Origin: JBBQYD01 sp942493075
Lineage (GTDB): Bacteria > Verrucomicrobiota > Verrucomicrobiia > Limisphaerales > UBA8199
Assembly: GCA_942493075.1 (NCBI GenBank)
Contig: OW818681.1
Coordinates: 1,674,001 to 1,738,000, forward strand
Direction: 5' to 3'
Length of the DNA stretch: 64,000 nt
Below the pieces are notes generated by a model. It ran no database searches, was not told the DNA's origin, and worked only from the letters and a program-made list of their open reading frames with translations. Shown one piece after another: positions 35,058 to 43,475 of the stretch (position 1 is its first letter; each line of letters starts with the position of its first letter). The translations under genes were made by a program, and so were the position numbers.

Positions 35058-38000
35058 ATGTTATCGAGATTTTTTCTGGACCGCCCGGTCTTTGCCTGGG
35101 TTGTAGCCATCATTCTGATGGTTGCGGGCGGCTTGGCCATATACAACCTGCCCATATCACAGTATCCGCCCATCGCACCGCCATCGATTGCCATCACGGC
35201 ATTCTATCCGGGTGCTTCGGCCGAGACTGTGGAAAACAGTGTCACCCAGATTATCGAGCAAAAGATGACTGGGTTCGAAAAAATGCTGTACATCTCGGCC
35301 ACCAGCGACTCCGCTGGCCAGGCTCGCGTCGAACTGACCTTTTCGCCCGGCACAGATCCGGATCTAGCGTGGGCGCAGGTGCAGAACAAACTTCAACTGG
35401 CCATGGCGAGCCTGCCCGAAGTCGTGCAACGCCAGGGTGTGCGCGTTAGCAAATCCACTCGCAATTATTTGCTGATCGTGGGTCTGGTCTCCGAAGACGG
35501 CAGCATGGACGGAAACGACCTCAGGGATTATGCGCAATCGAACCTGGAGAAGGTGCTGTCACGCGTGCCTGGGGTAGGAGAGGTTGAAGTTTTTGGCAGC
35601 CAGTATGCCATGCGTGTATGGATCAACCCCGAGAAACTCACAGAATTCAACCTGACAATGGAAGATGTGATTGTCTCCATGCGAGCCTACAATGCGGAGA
35701 TCTCCGCCGGCCAATTCGGTGGGGCCCCGGCCATCCCGGGCCAGCGTTTGAACGCCTCGATCATCGTGCAGAGTTTGCTCAAAACTCCCGAGGAGTTCGG
35801 AGCCATTCCACTCCGCACCAATCCAGACGGCTCTATCGTGCGTGTGCGCGACATTGGCCGGACTGAACTCGGCACCGAATCGTACGACATTGATGCTTCT
35901 CACAACGGACGGCCTTCCTCAGCGCTGGCGATCCGCCAGGCGGCTGGGGCTAATGCTCTTAAGACGGCTGACAGCGTCCGGGCGAAGCTCGACGAAATGA
36001 GCCACTTTTTCCCGGCCGGGCTGAAGGTGGTGTACCCATATGACACGACTCCATTCGTAAAGGTGGCAATCAAGGAGGTGGTAAAGACTTTGTTTGAAGC
36101 GATCCTCCTCGTGTTCCTTGTGATGTATTTGTTCATGGGAAACATACGAGCAACGTTGATTCCAACAATCGCTGTGCCTGTCGTGATTCTTGGCACCTTT
36201 GCCGTGCTGGGATTGTGTGGCTTTTCCATCAACATGCTGACCATGTTCGCCATGGTTCTGGCGATCGGATTGCTTGTTGATGATGCGATCGTGGTGGTGG
36301 AAAACGTGGAACGTATTATGAGCGAGGAGGGGCTTCCTCCTTACGAAGCCACCAGGAAATCGATGGACCAAATTACCCCAGCCTTGATCGGTATCGGGCT
36401 GGTGCTCTCGGCTGTGTTTGGTCCGATGATCTTCTTCGGGGGGTCAACGGGCGTGATCTACCGCCAGTTTTCCGTGACAATCATCGCCTCCATGCTGCTT
36501 TCAGTCTTGGTGGCCCTGGTGCTGACGCCCGTGCTGTGCGCCTCATTCCTCAAGCCTGTGGCCAAAGGACACGAGCCGGCTGAAGGTGGCATCTGGTTCA
36601 TGCGGCCCTTCTTCCGATGGTTTGACCGCATGTTTTTCCGCGCACGTGAGAATTACCTCGGCATGGTATCACACTCACTCAAAAAGAAGGTGCGATATAT
36701 CGCCATCTTTGCACTGATCGTGGTGGGCCTGGGTTATCTTTTCAAACAGATGCCCACAGCCTATTTGCCGGACGAAGATCAAGGTGTCTTGATGGCGCAG
36801 ATCATGTTGCCTGGGAACTCGACTCTCGAACAGACCAAGGAAGTGATGGATACCGTTCGAGATCACTTCCTTGAGCAAGAGAAGGATTCTGTGGAGTCGT
36901 TACTGACCGTAGCCGGAGTGAGTTTTTCGGGCCGTGGCCAGAACTCTGGATTGGCCTTCATCAAGCTCAAGGATTGGGATCTGCGCCGGCGTCCTGAGCT
37001 CAAGGTCTCTGCTGTGGCAGGCCGTGCGATGGCTCGTTTCTCGAAGATCCGCAATGCGATGGTCTTCGCGTTCGCCCCTCCGGCCGTGCTTGAGTTGGGT
37101 CAGGCAAAAGGATTCGATTTCCAGTTGCTGGATAGAGGCGGGTTGGGGCACGAGAAACTCATGGCCGCCCGCAATCAACTACTTGGAATGGCCTCGCAGG
37201 ACCAGCGTCTGACTAAGGTGCGTCCTAATGGTTTGGAGGACGTGCCCGAATACCATGTCGATGTGGATTGGGAGAAGGCTGGCGTGATGGGTGTGCCGAT
37301 TACCTCGATCCAGAGCACGATATCAGCCGCTTTCGGCAGCGCCTACGTGAATGACTTCATCCAGGCAGGGCGTGTAAAGCGCGTTTATGCGCAAGCCGAT
37401 GCTCCACATCGCATGCTACCCTCAGACTTGGAAAAACTCTACGTCCGGAACAGTGCCGGAAAGATGGTTCCGTTTGCATCATTTGCGACGGGTCACTGGG
37501 CCACCGGTTCGCCGAAGCTGGAACGTTTCAACGGATTCCCTTCGCTAAACCTGCTCGGTGAAGCGGCTGAGGGACGCAGCTCCGGTGAGGCCATGGGTGC
37601 GATGGAAGGGTTTGTGAGACAGTTACCTCAAGGCATTGGCTACGATTGGATGGGCCTGTCCTATCAGGAACGCCAGGCGAGTTCTCAGACGGGCCTCCTT
37701 TATGCCTTTTCGATCCTTGTGATCTTTCTCTGTTTGGCGGCTCTGTATGAGAGTTGGCCGATCCCTATTTCTGTTCTGCTTGCACTGCCCCTCGGGGCAA
37801 TCGGCGGAGTCATCGGCTCGAGTTACCTCGGGATGCCCAATGACGTGTATTTCCAAATCGGGTTGCTCACCACGCTCGGTCTCACAACGAAGAACGCCAT
37901 TCTGATTGTGCAGTTTGCCAAAGCGCGTGTGGAAGAAGGTAAAGGTTTGCTGGAATCCACTTTGGAGGCGGCCAAGTTGCGCTTGCGTCCAATTGTAATG

Positions 38001-38228
38001 ACCTCGCTGGCCTTCGGCTTCGGCGTGCTGCCGCTGGCGCTGGCCAACGGGGCAGGTGCCGGAGCTCAGCGAGCGATCGGCACAGCGGTGCTGGGCGGTG
38101 TCGTAACATCAACCTTCCTGGTAACGCTGTTCGCGCCTTTGTTCTACGTAATGATCCAGAAGACGTTTGGCCGGAAGCGTCCCGGACGCGCGGAAGTCAC
38201 AACCCCATCGAGCACCGGAGGACACTAG
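35058..38228 (+). CDS. RND multidrug efflux permease (HAE1, AcrB/MexB type)
   Basis: The 1056-residue inner-membrane pump: MLSRFFLDRPVFAWVVAIILM, the porter domains, and the TM4 proton relay VLAIGLLVDDAIVVVENVER with the two Asp residues. Large duplicated halves are seen (SFLKPVAK, then a second copy beginning around VRYIAIFALIVV), and the C-terminal KNAILIVQFAKARVEEGKGLLE block with the conserved Lys is present. Full length for AcrB. It probably exports hydrophobic toxic compounds or metabolites via the outer-membrane channel encoded next, using proton motive force. Confidence 0.97.
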   Translation: MLSRFFLDRPVFAWVVAIILMVAGGLAIYNLPISQYPPIAPPSIAITAFYPGASAETVENSVTQIIEQKMTGFEKMLYISATSDSAGQARVELTFSPGTDPDLAWAQVQNKLQLAMASLPEVVQRQGVRVSKSTRNYLLIVGLVSEDGSMDGNDLRDYAQSNLEKVLSRVPGVGEVEVFGSQYAMRVWINPEKLTEFNLTMEDVIVSMRAYNAEISAGQFGGAPAIPGQRLNASIIVQSLLKTPEEFGAIPLRTNPDGSIVRVRDIGRTELGTESYDIDASHNGRPSSALAIRQAAGANALKTADSVRAKLDEMSHFFPAGLKVVYPYDTTPFVKVAIKEVVKTLFEAILLVFLVMYLFMGNIRATLIPTIAVPVVILGTFAVLGLCGFSINMLTMFAMVLAIGLLVDDAIVVVENVERIMSEEGLPPYEATRKSMDQITPALIGIGLVLSAVFGPMIFFGGSTGVIYRQFSVTIIASMLLSVLVALVLTPVLCASFLKPVAKGHEPAEGGIWFMRPFFRWFDRMFFRARENYLGMVSHSLKKKVRYIAIFALIVVGLGYLFKQMPTAYLPDEDQGVLMAQIMLPGNSTLEQTKEVMDTVRDHFLEQEKDSVESLLTVAGVSFSGRGQNSGLAFIKLKDWDLRRRPELKVSAVAGRAMARFSKIRNAMVFAFAPPAVLELGQAKGFDFQLLDRGGLGHEKLMAARNQLLGMASQDQRLTKVRPNGLEDVPEYHVDVDWEKAGVMGVPITSIQSTISAAFGSAYVNDFIQAGRVKRVYAQADAPHRMLPSDLEKLYVRNSAGKMVPFASFATGHWATGSPKLERFNGFPSLNLLGEAAEGRSSGEAMGAMEGFVRQLPQGIGYDWMGLSYQERQASSQTGLLYAFSILVIFLCLAALYESWPIPISVLLALPLGAIGGVIGSSYLGMPNDVYFQIGLLTTLGLTTKNAILIVQFAKARVEEGKGLLESTLEAAKLRLRPIVMTSLAFGFGVLPLALANGAGAGAQRAIGTAVLGGVVTSTFLVTLFAPLFYVMIQKTFGRKRPGRAEVTTPSSTGGH

Positions 38229-38229
38229 A

Positions 38230-39684
38230 ATGAAGAAGCATACTTTAATCTGCTTAGTGGGAATGATTGTTGGGCCCTTGGGCTGCACTTTGGCTCCCAA
38301 GTACACGCGCCCAGACGCGCCGGTTCCGGCCAAGTGGCCGCAAGGTGCTGCCTATCAGGCTGGCAGCAACAATGCACCTGCCGCCCTCGATATCGGTTGG
38401 CAGCAGTTCTTTGCTGATCCAAAGCTGCAGAAGCTCATTGGCACCGCTCTGACAAACAACAGGGACCTCCGTCTGGCTACTCTGAACGTGGAGCGTGCGC
38501 GAGCCATGTATGGCGTTCAGCGAGCTGAGTTGTTGCCGGCTATTGATGCCACGGGTTCTGGCTCAAGGCAACGGGTTCCAGCGGACCTGTCCAACAGTGG
38601 GCAGCGCCAGACAGTTTCGCGTTATGACGTCAACCTGGGCGTGGCTGCCTGGGAAATAGACTTCTTCGGCAGAATTCGGAGTTTTAAAGAGCGAGCGCTC
38701 CAGGAATTCCTCGCATCGGAGCAGGCGCAACGCAGCGCTCAAATCATGCTGGTGTCATCCGTGGCCAACGCCTATCTGACGCTTGCGGCTGATTTGGAGA
38801 GCCTGCGTTTAGCCGAGACAACCCTTAAATCGCAGCAGGGTGCTCACGACATCATCAAGCGCCGCTACGAGCTCGGTCTTACACCGGAGCTGGATCTATT
38901 CCGAGCCCAAACCCAAGTGGAGACCGCCCGGGGTGACATCGCGCGCTACACTCAGTTGGCGGCCCTGGACGAGAATGCTCTGAACCTGCTGGTTGGCGCG
39001 CCCGTTCCTCGGGAGTTACTGCCGATCGAACTGGCCAAAGTCACTCCTCCTGCAGACCTCAACGCAGGAGCGAAGTCAGAACTGCTCTTGCTCCGGCCGG
39101 ATGTGCTTCAGGCGGAAAATCTGTTGCGGGCTGCCAATGCGGATATTGGCGCAGCCCGGGCAGCGTTCTTCCCGCGCATCTCTCTAACGGCTGCCATTGG
39201 AACGGCCAGCGGTGAGCTCTCCGGACTGTTCAAAAACGGGTCCGGAACATGGAGCTATGCGCCACAAATTGTGATGCCGATCTTTGACGCTCGCACATGG
39301 TCGGCGCATCGGGCTGCCAAGGTTCAGCAGCAGATTGCTGTGACCCAGTACGAGGGCGCCATACAGGCAGCATTCAGAGAGATAGCGGATGCGCTGGCAA
39401 CACGCGGGACGATCGACCGGCAGGTGGATGCTCAAGCTGCTTTAGTGAAAGCCGTTGGCGAAACCTATCGGCTGTCGAATTCCCGGTACGAGAAGGGCCT
39501 GGATAACTACCTGAGTGTGCTGGATGCTCAAAGAGCATTGTACTCGGCAGAGCAGGGGTTGGTGTCAGCCAGGCTAGCCAAGGTCGCCAGCCAGGTCCGG
39601 CTGTACGCCGTGTTAGGTGGAGGCGCCCAAGCCACCAGCTCGTTTGCGCCGCCCGCCACGCTAATCTCTGGAGCTAAACGGTAG
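38230..39684 (+). CDS. RND outer-membrane channel lipoprotein (NodT/OprM family)
   Basis: A 484-residue trimeric channel subunit. The signal ends in IVGPLGC, a lipobox. Family repeats are visible: WQQFFADPKLQKLIGTALTNNRDLRLATLNVERARA, GVAAWEIDFFGRI, YELGLTPELDLFRAQTQVETARGDIARY and YEKGLDNYLSVLDAQRALYSAEQ. The ATG at 38230 directly follows the RND permease stop. It completes a five-gene operon and is followed by a strong hairpin at 39719-39750. Confidence 0.95.
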   Translation: MKKHTLICLVGMIVGPLGCTLAPKYTRPDAPVPAKWPQGAAYQAGSNNAPAALDIGWQQFFADPKLQKLIGTALTNNRDLRLATLNVERARAMYGVQRAELLPAIDATGSGSRQRVPADLSNSGQRQTVSRYDVNLGVAAWEIDFFGRIRSFKERALQEFLASEQAQRSAQIMLVSSVANAYLTLAADLESLRLAETTLKSQQGAHDIIKRRYELGLTPELDLFRAQTQVETARGDIARYTQLAALDENALNLLVGAPVPRELLPIELAKVTPPADLNAGAKSELLLLRPDVLQAENLLRAANADIGAARAAFFPRISLTAAIGTASGELSGLFKNGSGTWSYAPQIVMPIFDARTWSAHRAAKVQQQIAVTQYEGAIQAAFREIADALATRGTIDRQVDAQAALVKAVGETYRLSNSRYEKGLDNYLSVLDAQRALYSAEQGLVSARLAKVASQVRLYAVLGGGAQATSSFAPPATLISGAKR

Positions 39685-39718
39685 GATTTATACGCCCAAG
39701 GAGATGGGACAGGGGAAC

Positions 39719-39750
39719 AAGCCCGGTGCAACCTAGGTTGCGCCGGGCTT
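39719..39750 (+). terminator. terminator of the RND operon
   Basis: The arms AAGCCCGG-TGCAACC and GGTTGC-GCCGGGCTT pair around a TA loop with one mismatch, giving a stem of about 14-15 bp, followed by TTCTG. The stem is symmetric enough to act from both sides and also lies 12 nt after the response-regulator stop on the minus strand. Confidence 0.8.
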
Positions 39751-39761
39751 TCTGTTAGGTC

Positions 39762-40226
39762 TCAGGCGTGGCTCACGCTGAGAACGGGTGAACCGAGTAT
39801 GGGAGCCTGATTGTGGTTTAGCCAAAACTCTCCAATGGCTTTAACCATGCTCACCAGCTCTTTCGAATCGGACGGTTTCACAAGGAAAGCACTCGCGCCT
39901 AAAGCATAGGCGTTTGTCACATCCGTCTCGTGCTTCGAAGAGGTCAGCACAATCACGGGCAAGCCTGTCAGTCGCGATTCTGATCGAATCCACTTAAGGA
40001 CATCCATGCCGGGAACCAAAGGCAAACGCAGGTCCAGCAACACCAGGCTGGGCAATGGGAACTGGTAGCGATCTGCATAGGCGCTCTGTCCTGAGAGATA
40101 GTCCAGAGCTGCCTGTCCATCGGTCACCACCTGGACGGGATTGGAGATACCCGCGTTCTTAAATGCGCGTTTCATGAAGAAGACATCGTCTTCACTGTCT
40201 TCTACCAGCAGAATAGTACGATTCAT
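39762..40226 (-). CDS. single-domain response regulator (Rcp1-like)
   Basis: A 154-residue CheY-like receiver without an output domain. It starts TILLVEDSEDDVFFMKRAF (acidic pair) and has the phospho-acceptor Asp in LVLLDLRLPLVPGMD, the conserved Thr/Ser in IVLTSSKHE and the Lys in FLVKPSDS. The extended ~10-residue gap between beta3 and the acidic pair is typical of the Rcp1 group that pairs with phytochrome-type or hybrid kinases. The ATG overlaps the kinase stop by 4 nt, so both are made from one message with the KaiC-like gene. Confidence 0.93.
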   Translation of the reverse strand: MNRTILLVEDSEDDVFFMKRAFKNAGISNPVQVVTDGQAALDYLSGQSAYADRYQFPLPSLVLLDLRLPLVPGMDVLKWIRSESRLTGLPVIVLTSSKHETDVTNAYALGASAFLVKPSDSKELVSMVKAIGEFWLNHNQAPILGSPVLSVSHA

Positions 40227-41497
40227 ACTTTTAAAGCAGCGGGCAGATCAATCCAGAACTTGGTGCCAACCCCCAGGGCTGATTCAAGTCCTACGGAACC
40301 ACCCATTCGTTCGACGGTCTTTTTTACAATTGAGAGCCCAATGCCAGTTCCATCGTATTGGGCCGGGCCGTGAACACGTTCAAAGATGTTAAAAATGCGG
40401 AGGTGGTTCTTGGGATCTATTCCAATTCCATTGTCCTCCACCCAGATACGCACCGTGCCATTTCTGCGCATCGTGTGCACTCTCACGTGAGGCTTGCGGC
40501 CTGGAGGGATAAATTTGACGGCGTTTGCAAGCAAGTTCGAAAGGCACTGAGTCAAGGATGCCTCGTGGGCGATCACGGGCGCCAGGGGATGCGAAATTGA
40601 AATGTCCGCATTAGGTTGCTGGAATTCCGGATACTGGTAGATAATTTCCTGCACCAGTTTCGCAAGGTCCACGGGGACAAGAGTGATTTCTGCACGCGCC
40701 GCCCGGCTGTAGAGCAACACGTCCTGGATCAGCCGGTCCAGCCGGCCTGCGGATCGGCAAATCCGGTCGAGAAACGTGCGCCCATCCTCGGTCAGGCCGG
40801 TTTCATCCACGAGCAGCAACTCCGAGTACTGTTGCATGGCGCGAAGCGGCCCGCGCATGTCGTGTGAGATGCTATAGGAAAATGCCTCCAGTTGTGCGTT
40901 GGTTTCCTTCAACTTGGCCGTTCGCTCCTGTACCGTCTCCTCCAACTTGTCGGCATGCCGTGAGATCGTCTCTTTTGCGAGGATGAGCTCGTGCTGGCTC
41001 GTTTCCAGGTGATCGGTCCGGCTCTGCAGTTCATGAAACATCCGTTCGCGCTGCTGCAGGAGATCACGGATTTCGCACTGCCGACGTCTGGCACGCAGTG
41101 CCGATCGAATGGCGCTGACCAGTGTAACTCTGCGCAGAGGCCGTTCCAGGAGGGTGACTGCGCAGCGGCTCCCAAGGTCTTGCAGAAAACCGGCACCCTT
41201 AGCTGTGGCCTCTCCGCCACTTATCAGCACAATTAACGGCAGATCAGACCATGCAGGCTGATTCGCTAAAAGCGCTGCCAGACATTCCAGGCTTTGCCTG
41301 GCCAACCCTTCCTGAGCAACCAGCAGAGCTCCAGCTCCCTCCTTGGCCCGGTCGCACATTTCCGGGAGATTCTCACAAACAACAGTCAACATGCCTTCGC
41401 TTCGCAGAACCTCCGAAGCGTTGATCGCGTCCCGCCCGCTGGGCGCTACGATTAACACGCGTGAATCAAGGCAGTGCATGTGGCCTGTCAGGTTCAT
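40223..41497 (-). CDS. sensor histidine kinase with N-terminal pseudo-receiver
   Basis: A 424-residue cytoplasmic kinase. Residues ~12-125 have a receiver-like rhythm (RVLIVAPSGRDAINASEVL, PLIVLISGG, ERPLRRVTLVSAI) but no Asp at the phospho-acceptor site (GALLVAQEGL), so it is a pseudo-receiver like those of KaiA/CikA. A coiled coil (~135-190) precedes HisKA with the H-box SYSISHDMRGPLRAM, then HATPase_c: N box NLLANAVKFIPPG, G1 WVEDNGIGIDP, F box FNIFERVH, G2 GTGIGLSIVKKTVERMGG. It overlaps the KaiC-like gene by 32 nt and the response regulator by 4 nt. Confidence 0.93.
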   Translation of the reverse strand: MNLTGHMHCLDSRVLIVAPSGRDAINASEVLRSEGMLTVVCENLPEMCDRAKEGAGALLVAQEGLARQSLECLAALLANQPAWSDLPLIVLISGGEATAKGAGFLQDLGSRCAVTLLERPLRRVTLVSAIRSALRARRRQCEIRDLLQQRERMFHELQSRTDHLETSQHELILAKETISRHADKLEETVQERTAKLKETNAQLEAFSYSISHDMRGPLRAMQQYSELLLVDETGLTEDGRTFLDRICRSAGRLDRLIQDVLLYSRAARAEITLVPVDLAKLVQEIIYQYPEFQQPNADISISHPLAPVIAHEASLTQCLSNLLANAVKFIPPGRKPHVRVHTMRRNGTVRIWVEDNGIGIDPKNHLRIFNIFERVHGPAQYDGTGIGLSIVKKTVERMGGSVGLESALGVGTKFWIDLPAALKV

Positions 41498-42980
41498 TCT
41501 GTAGCATCTGATCCGGCGATCCTAGGAACCGCGGCGTCCCAGTGAGCACTCCCTGAAAACTAGTCAGAGGATCTCCAACCTCGAGGCCACTTGCTGCTAT
41601 GCGAAATTCACGGATGGTGTGTTCAGGGCCCCCCGTGCGCTTCTTGATAACGGAAATGGCTTTCCGGACCGAGCCGGCGGATTCGAAGAAACGCAGCAGA
41701 AGCACTGTATCTGCGAGGTATGTGACATCGATAGGCCCCTGCATGGCACCCACCGGGCCTTGCTGGGCCACTGTGATGATCGAGGCTATTCCTTGTTGAC
41801 TCAAAAAGGTCAATACCTCGTGCAGATGCACACCAAGGAACTTCTCATTCGGCACCGCGTTGAGATAGCCGTTGAGGCTATCTATGACAACGAGCCGAAC
41901 GCCCCTGTTAAGAACCTGGTTCTTTATAACGTAAACCAGCTCGCCAGGGCTCATTGAGGCGGGGTCTACCTGCCTGACAAGCAAATTGCCCTCCTGCACT
42001 GGTCCTGAGAGGCCCATCCCCAGAGCGTCACTGCGGTCGAGCAGGGTTTGAGCATTTTCATCAAAAGTGAATATGCTCGCGCGGTGTCCATCACGAATCA
42101 TGCATTTGGCGAACTGCAATCCAAGAGTGGACTTGCCCGTGCCCGCCGGACCAATGATGAGCGTGCTGGTGCCCATGTCGAGGCCGCCGCCGAGCAACGA
42201 ATCCAGTTGTGGCAATCCGCTGCCCAAGCGCTGCCTTTCCCCCTGGATGCGTACGGGTGGGTAGTTGGATGCAACCAGCCTGGGAAAGACATCGATCCCG
42301 CCCTTCCGTAAAGTGAAATCGTGGTATCCCCCGCGGAAATCCACCCCGCGCAGTTTGGTGATCCGGAGGCGTCTCCGTTCCGGTCCGTATTCTGGAGTGT
42401 GCACCTCAAGCGCGATGACACCATGCGCAATGCTAAGCACTTGCAGATCGCGTTGTTCCAACTGATCATCCAACATCAGCACCGCCACGTTGCTCATAGA
42501 AAAGAACTGCTTCAAGGCAAGCATCTGGCGCCTGTAACGCAAGGGTGTTTCAGACATCAGCCGCAGTTCGGCAAGCGAATCGAGCACAACCCGGGAGGGC
42601 TTCATCTGGCGAATCTGCTGCATGAGGAAATCAGCCGTGCGATTGAGCTCAATCTCAGAAGGGTGAAACAACGTGTCGGGAGCGAGAGTTTGAAGATGCC
42701 GCTCTATCGTGGAGAGTTCAAGGAAGTCTATGCCATCCAGATTCCAGCCGTGTGACGAGGCTATTTGATCCAGCTCAGGCTTCGTCTCCGACAGGGTAAT
42801 ATAGAGCACCCGCTCTTTTTGTCGTGCCCCTTCGAGCAGGAAACTCAAGCCCAAGGTCGTTTTGCCAGCTCCCGGATCGCCTTGCACAAGATACAAGCGA
42901 TTCCTTGGGAGCCCACCGCCGATAACTTCATCAAGGCCTTCGATGCCGAAGGCACAAGCTGGAATGGACGCCGCTTCCAT
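41466..42980 (-). CDS. KaiC-like double-domain ATPase
   Basis: A 504-residue protein with two RecA-type KaiC domains. CI Walker A is GDPGAGKTT with SETKPEL as catalytic carboxylate region; CII Walker A is GPAGTGKST with FTFDENAQ. Walker B-like strands are SRVVLDSLAEL and VRLVVIDSLNGY. In CII the position of KaiC Ser431/Thr432 aligns to Thr-Tyr in VTYLADTVLLL, so at most one clock phosphosite is kept. No KaiA or KaiB gene is near. Such KaiC homologues in non-cyanobacteria act in stress or signalling rather than known clocks. First gene of the KaiC-kinase-regulator operon, overlapping the kinase. Confidence 0.93.
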   Translation of the reverse strand: MEAASIPACAFGIEGLDEVIGGGLPRNRLYLVQGDPGAGKTTLGLSFLLEGARQKERVLYITLSETKPELDQIASSHGWNLDGIDFLELSTIERHLQTLAPDTLFHPSEIELNRTADFLMQQIRQMKPSRVVLDSLAELRLMSETPLRYRRQMLALKQFFSMSNVAVLMLDDQLEQRDLQVLSIAHGVIALEVHTPEYGPERRRLRITKLRGVDFRGGYHDFTLRKGGIDVFPRLVASNYPPVRIQGERQRLGSGLPQLDSLLGGGLDMGTSTLIIGPAGTGKSTLGLQFAKCMIRDGHRASIFTFDENAQTLLDRSDALGMGLSGPVQEGNLLVRQVDPASMSPGELVYVIKNQVLNRGVRLVVIDSLNGYLNAVPNEKFLGVHLHEVLTFLSQQGIASIITVAQQGPVGAMQGPIDVTYLADTVLLLRFFESAGSVRKAISVIKKRTGGPEHTIREFRIAASGLEVGDPLTSFQGVLTGTPRFLGSPDQMLQNEPDRPHALP

Positions 42981-43108
42981 GTTCTGACTGATCTAGAAAT
43001 ATTGGTTTATCGCCCGTCACAACGTTCCGTTGGGACAGCAGCGGAAGATGCTTATGGGACGCAAGATTCGAAATGGGGTGATTACCTTAAAGGTTCGGAG
43101 GGGAAGCT

Positions 43109-43148
43109 AAAAAAACGCTATGCCGCCCGTGAGGGCCGGGCGGCATAG
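43109..43148 (-). terminator. intrinsic terminator, minus strand
   Basis: A perfect 11-bp stem (CTATGCCGCCC with GGGCGGCATAG) has a 9-nt loop and, on the minus strand, is followed by CGTTTTTTTAGC. It can end transcription coming from the giant glycine-rich gene before it reaches the KaiC-like gene 128 nt further on. Confidence 0.85.
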
Positions 43149-43155
43149 AACAGTT

Positions 43156-43203
43156 GGCGGATCTTGAGTTCCGTCTTCAGGCGGTAGAACCCAAAGATCC
43201 GCC
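43156..43203. repeat. 10-bp inverted repeat with long loop
   Basis: GGCGGATCTT at 43156-43165 is the exact inverse of AAGATCCGCC at 43194-43203, with 28 nt between. It could be an operator, a folded leader, or chance in a region already rich in inverted sequences. It lies in the 495-nt gap between the KaiC-like gene and the giant gene, which holds no supported coding sequence. Confidence 0.4.
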
Positions 43204-43266
43204 AGGCTGCAAGAAGACATGAGATAAAACTATACTAAGGATATACTTGTCCCGTTCTGCTTTACC

Positions 43267-43408
43267 ATCCCATCGGCGGCCATCGCCGTGTCAACCAGAG
43301 CCGTTTCGCAGTTTAGCATAATCAATGCCAGCCTCTGAAACCCTCAGTTCACGCGTATTTTGCCGGAATCGCTTTTCTTCCTCGCGTTAAGTTCACGCGC
43401 TTTGCGTG
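43267..43408. repeat. 142-bp direct repeat, left copy (partner 49793-49933)
   Basis: Its 5' block (43267-43330) and 3' block (43383-43408) match the right copy closely: the first 36 nt have only two mismatches, and CGCGTTAAGTTCACGCGCTTTGCGTG is identical in both. The spacing between blocks is 52 nt in both copies, while that middle part has diverged. It lies 287 nt upstream of the KaiC-like gene (minus strand) and about 70 nt after the giant gene's stop. Part of a non-coding gap. Confidence 0.85.
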
Positions 43409-43475
43409 GACTTCACGCCTCAAAAAGGGAATGACTCAGCCGCGTCCCTCTGCAGACGCGGCCAGGGGGGATTGT

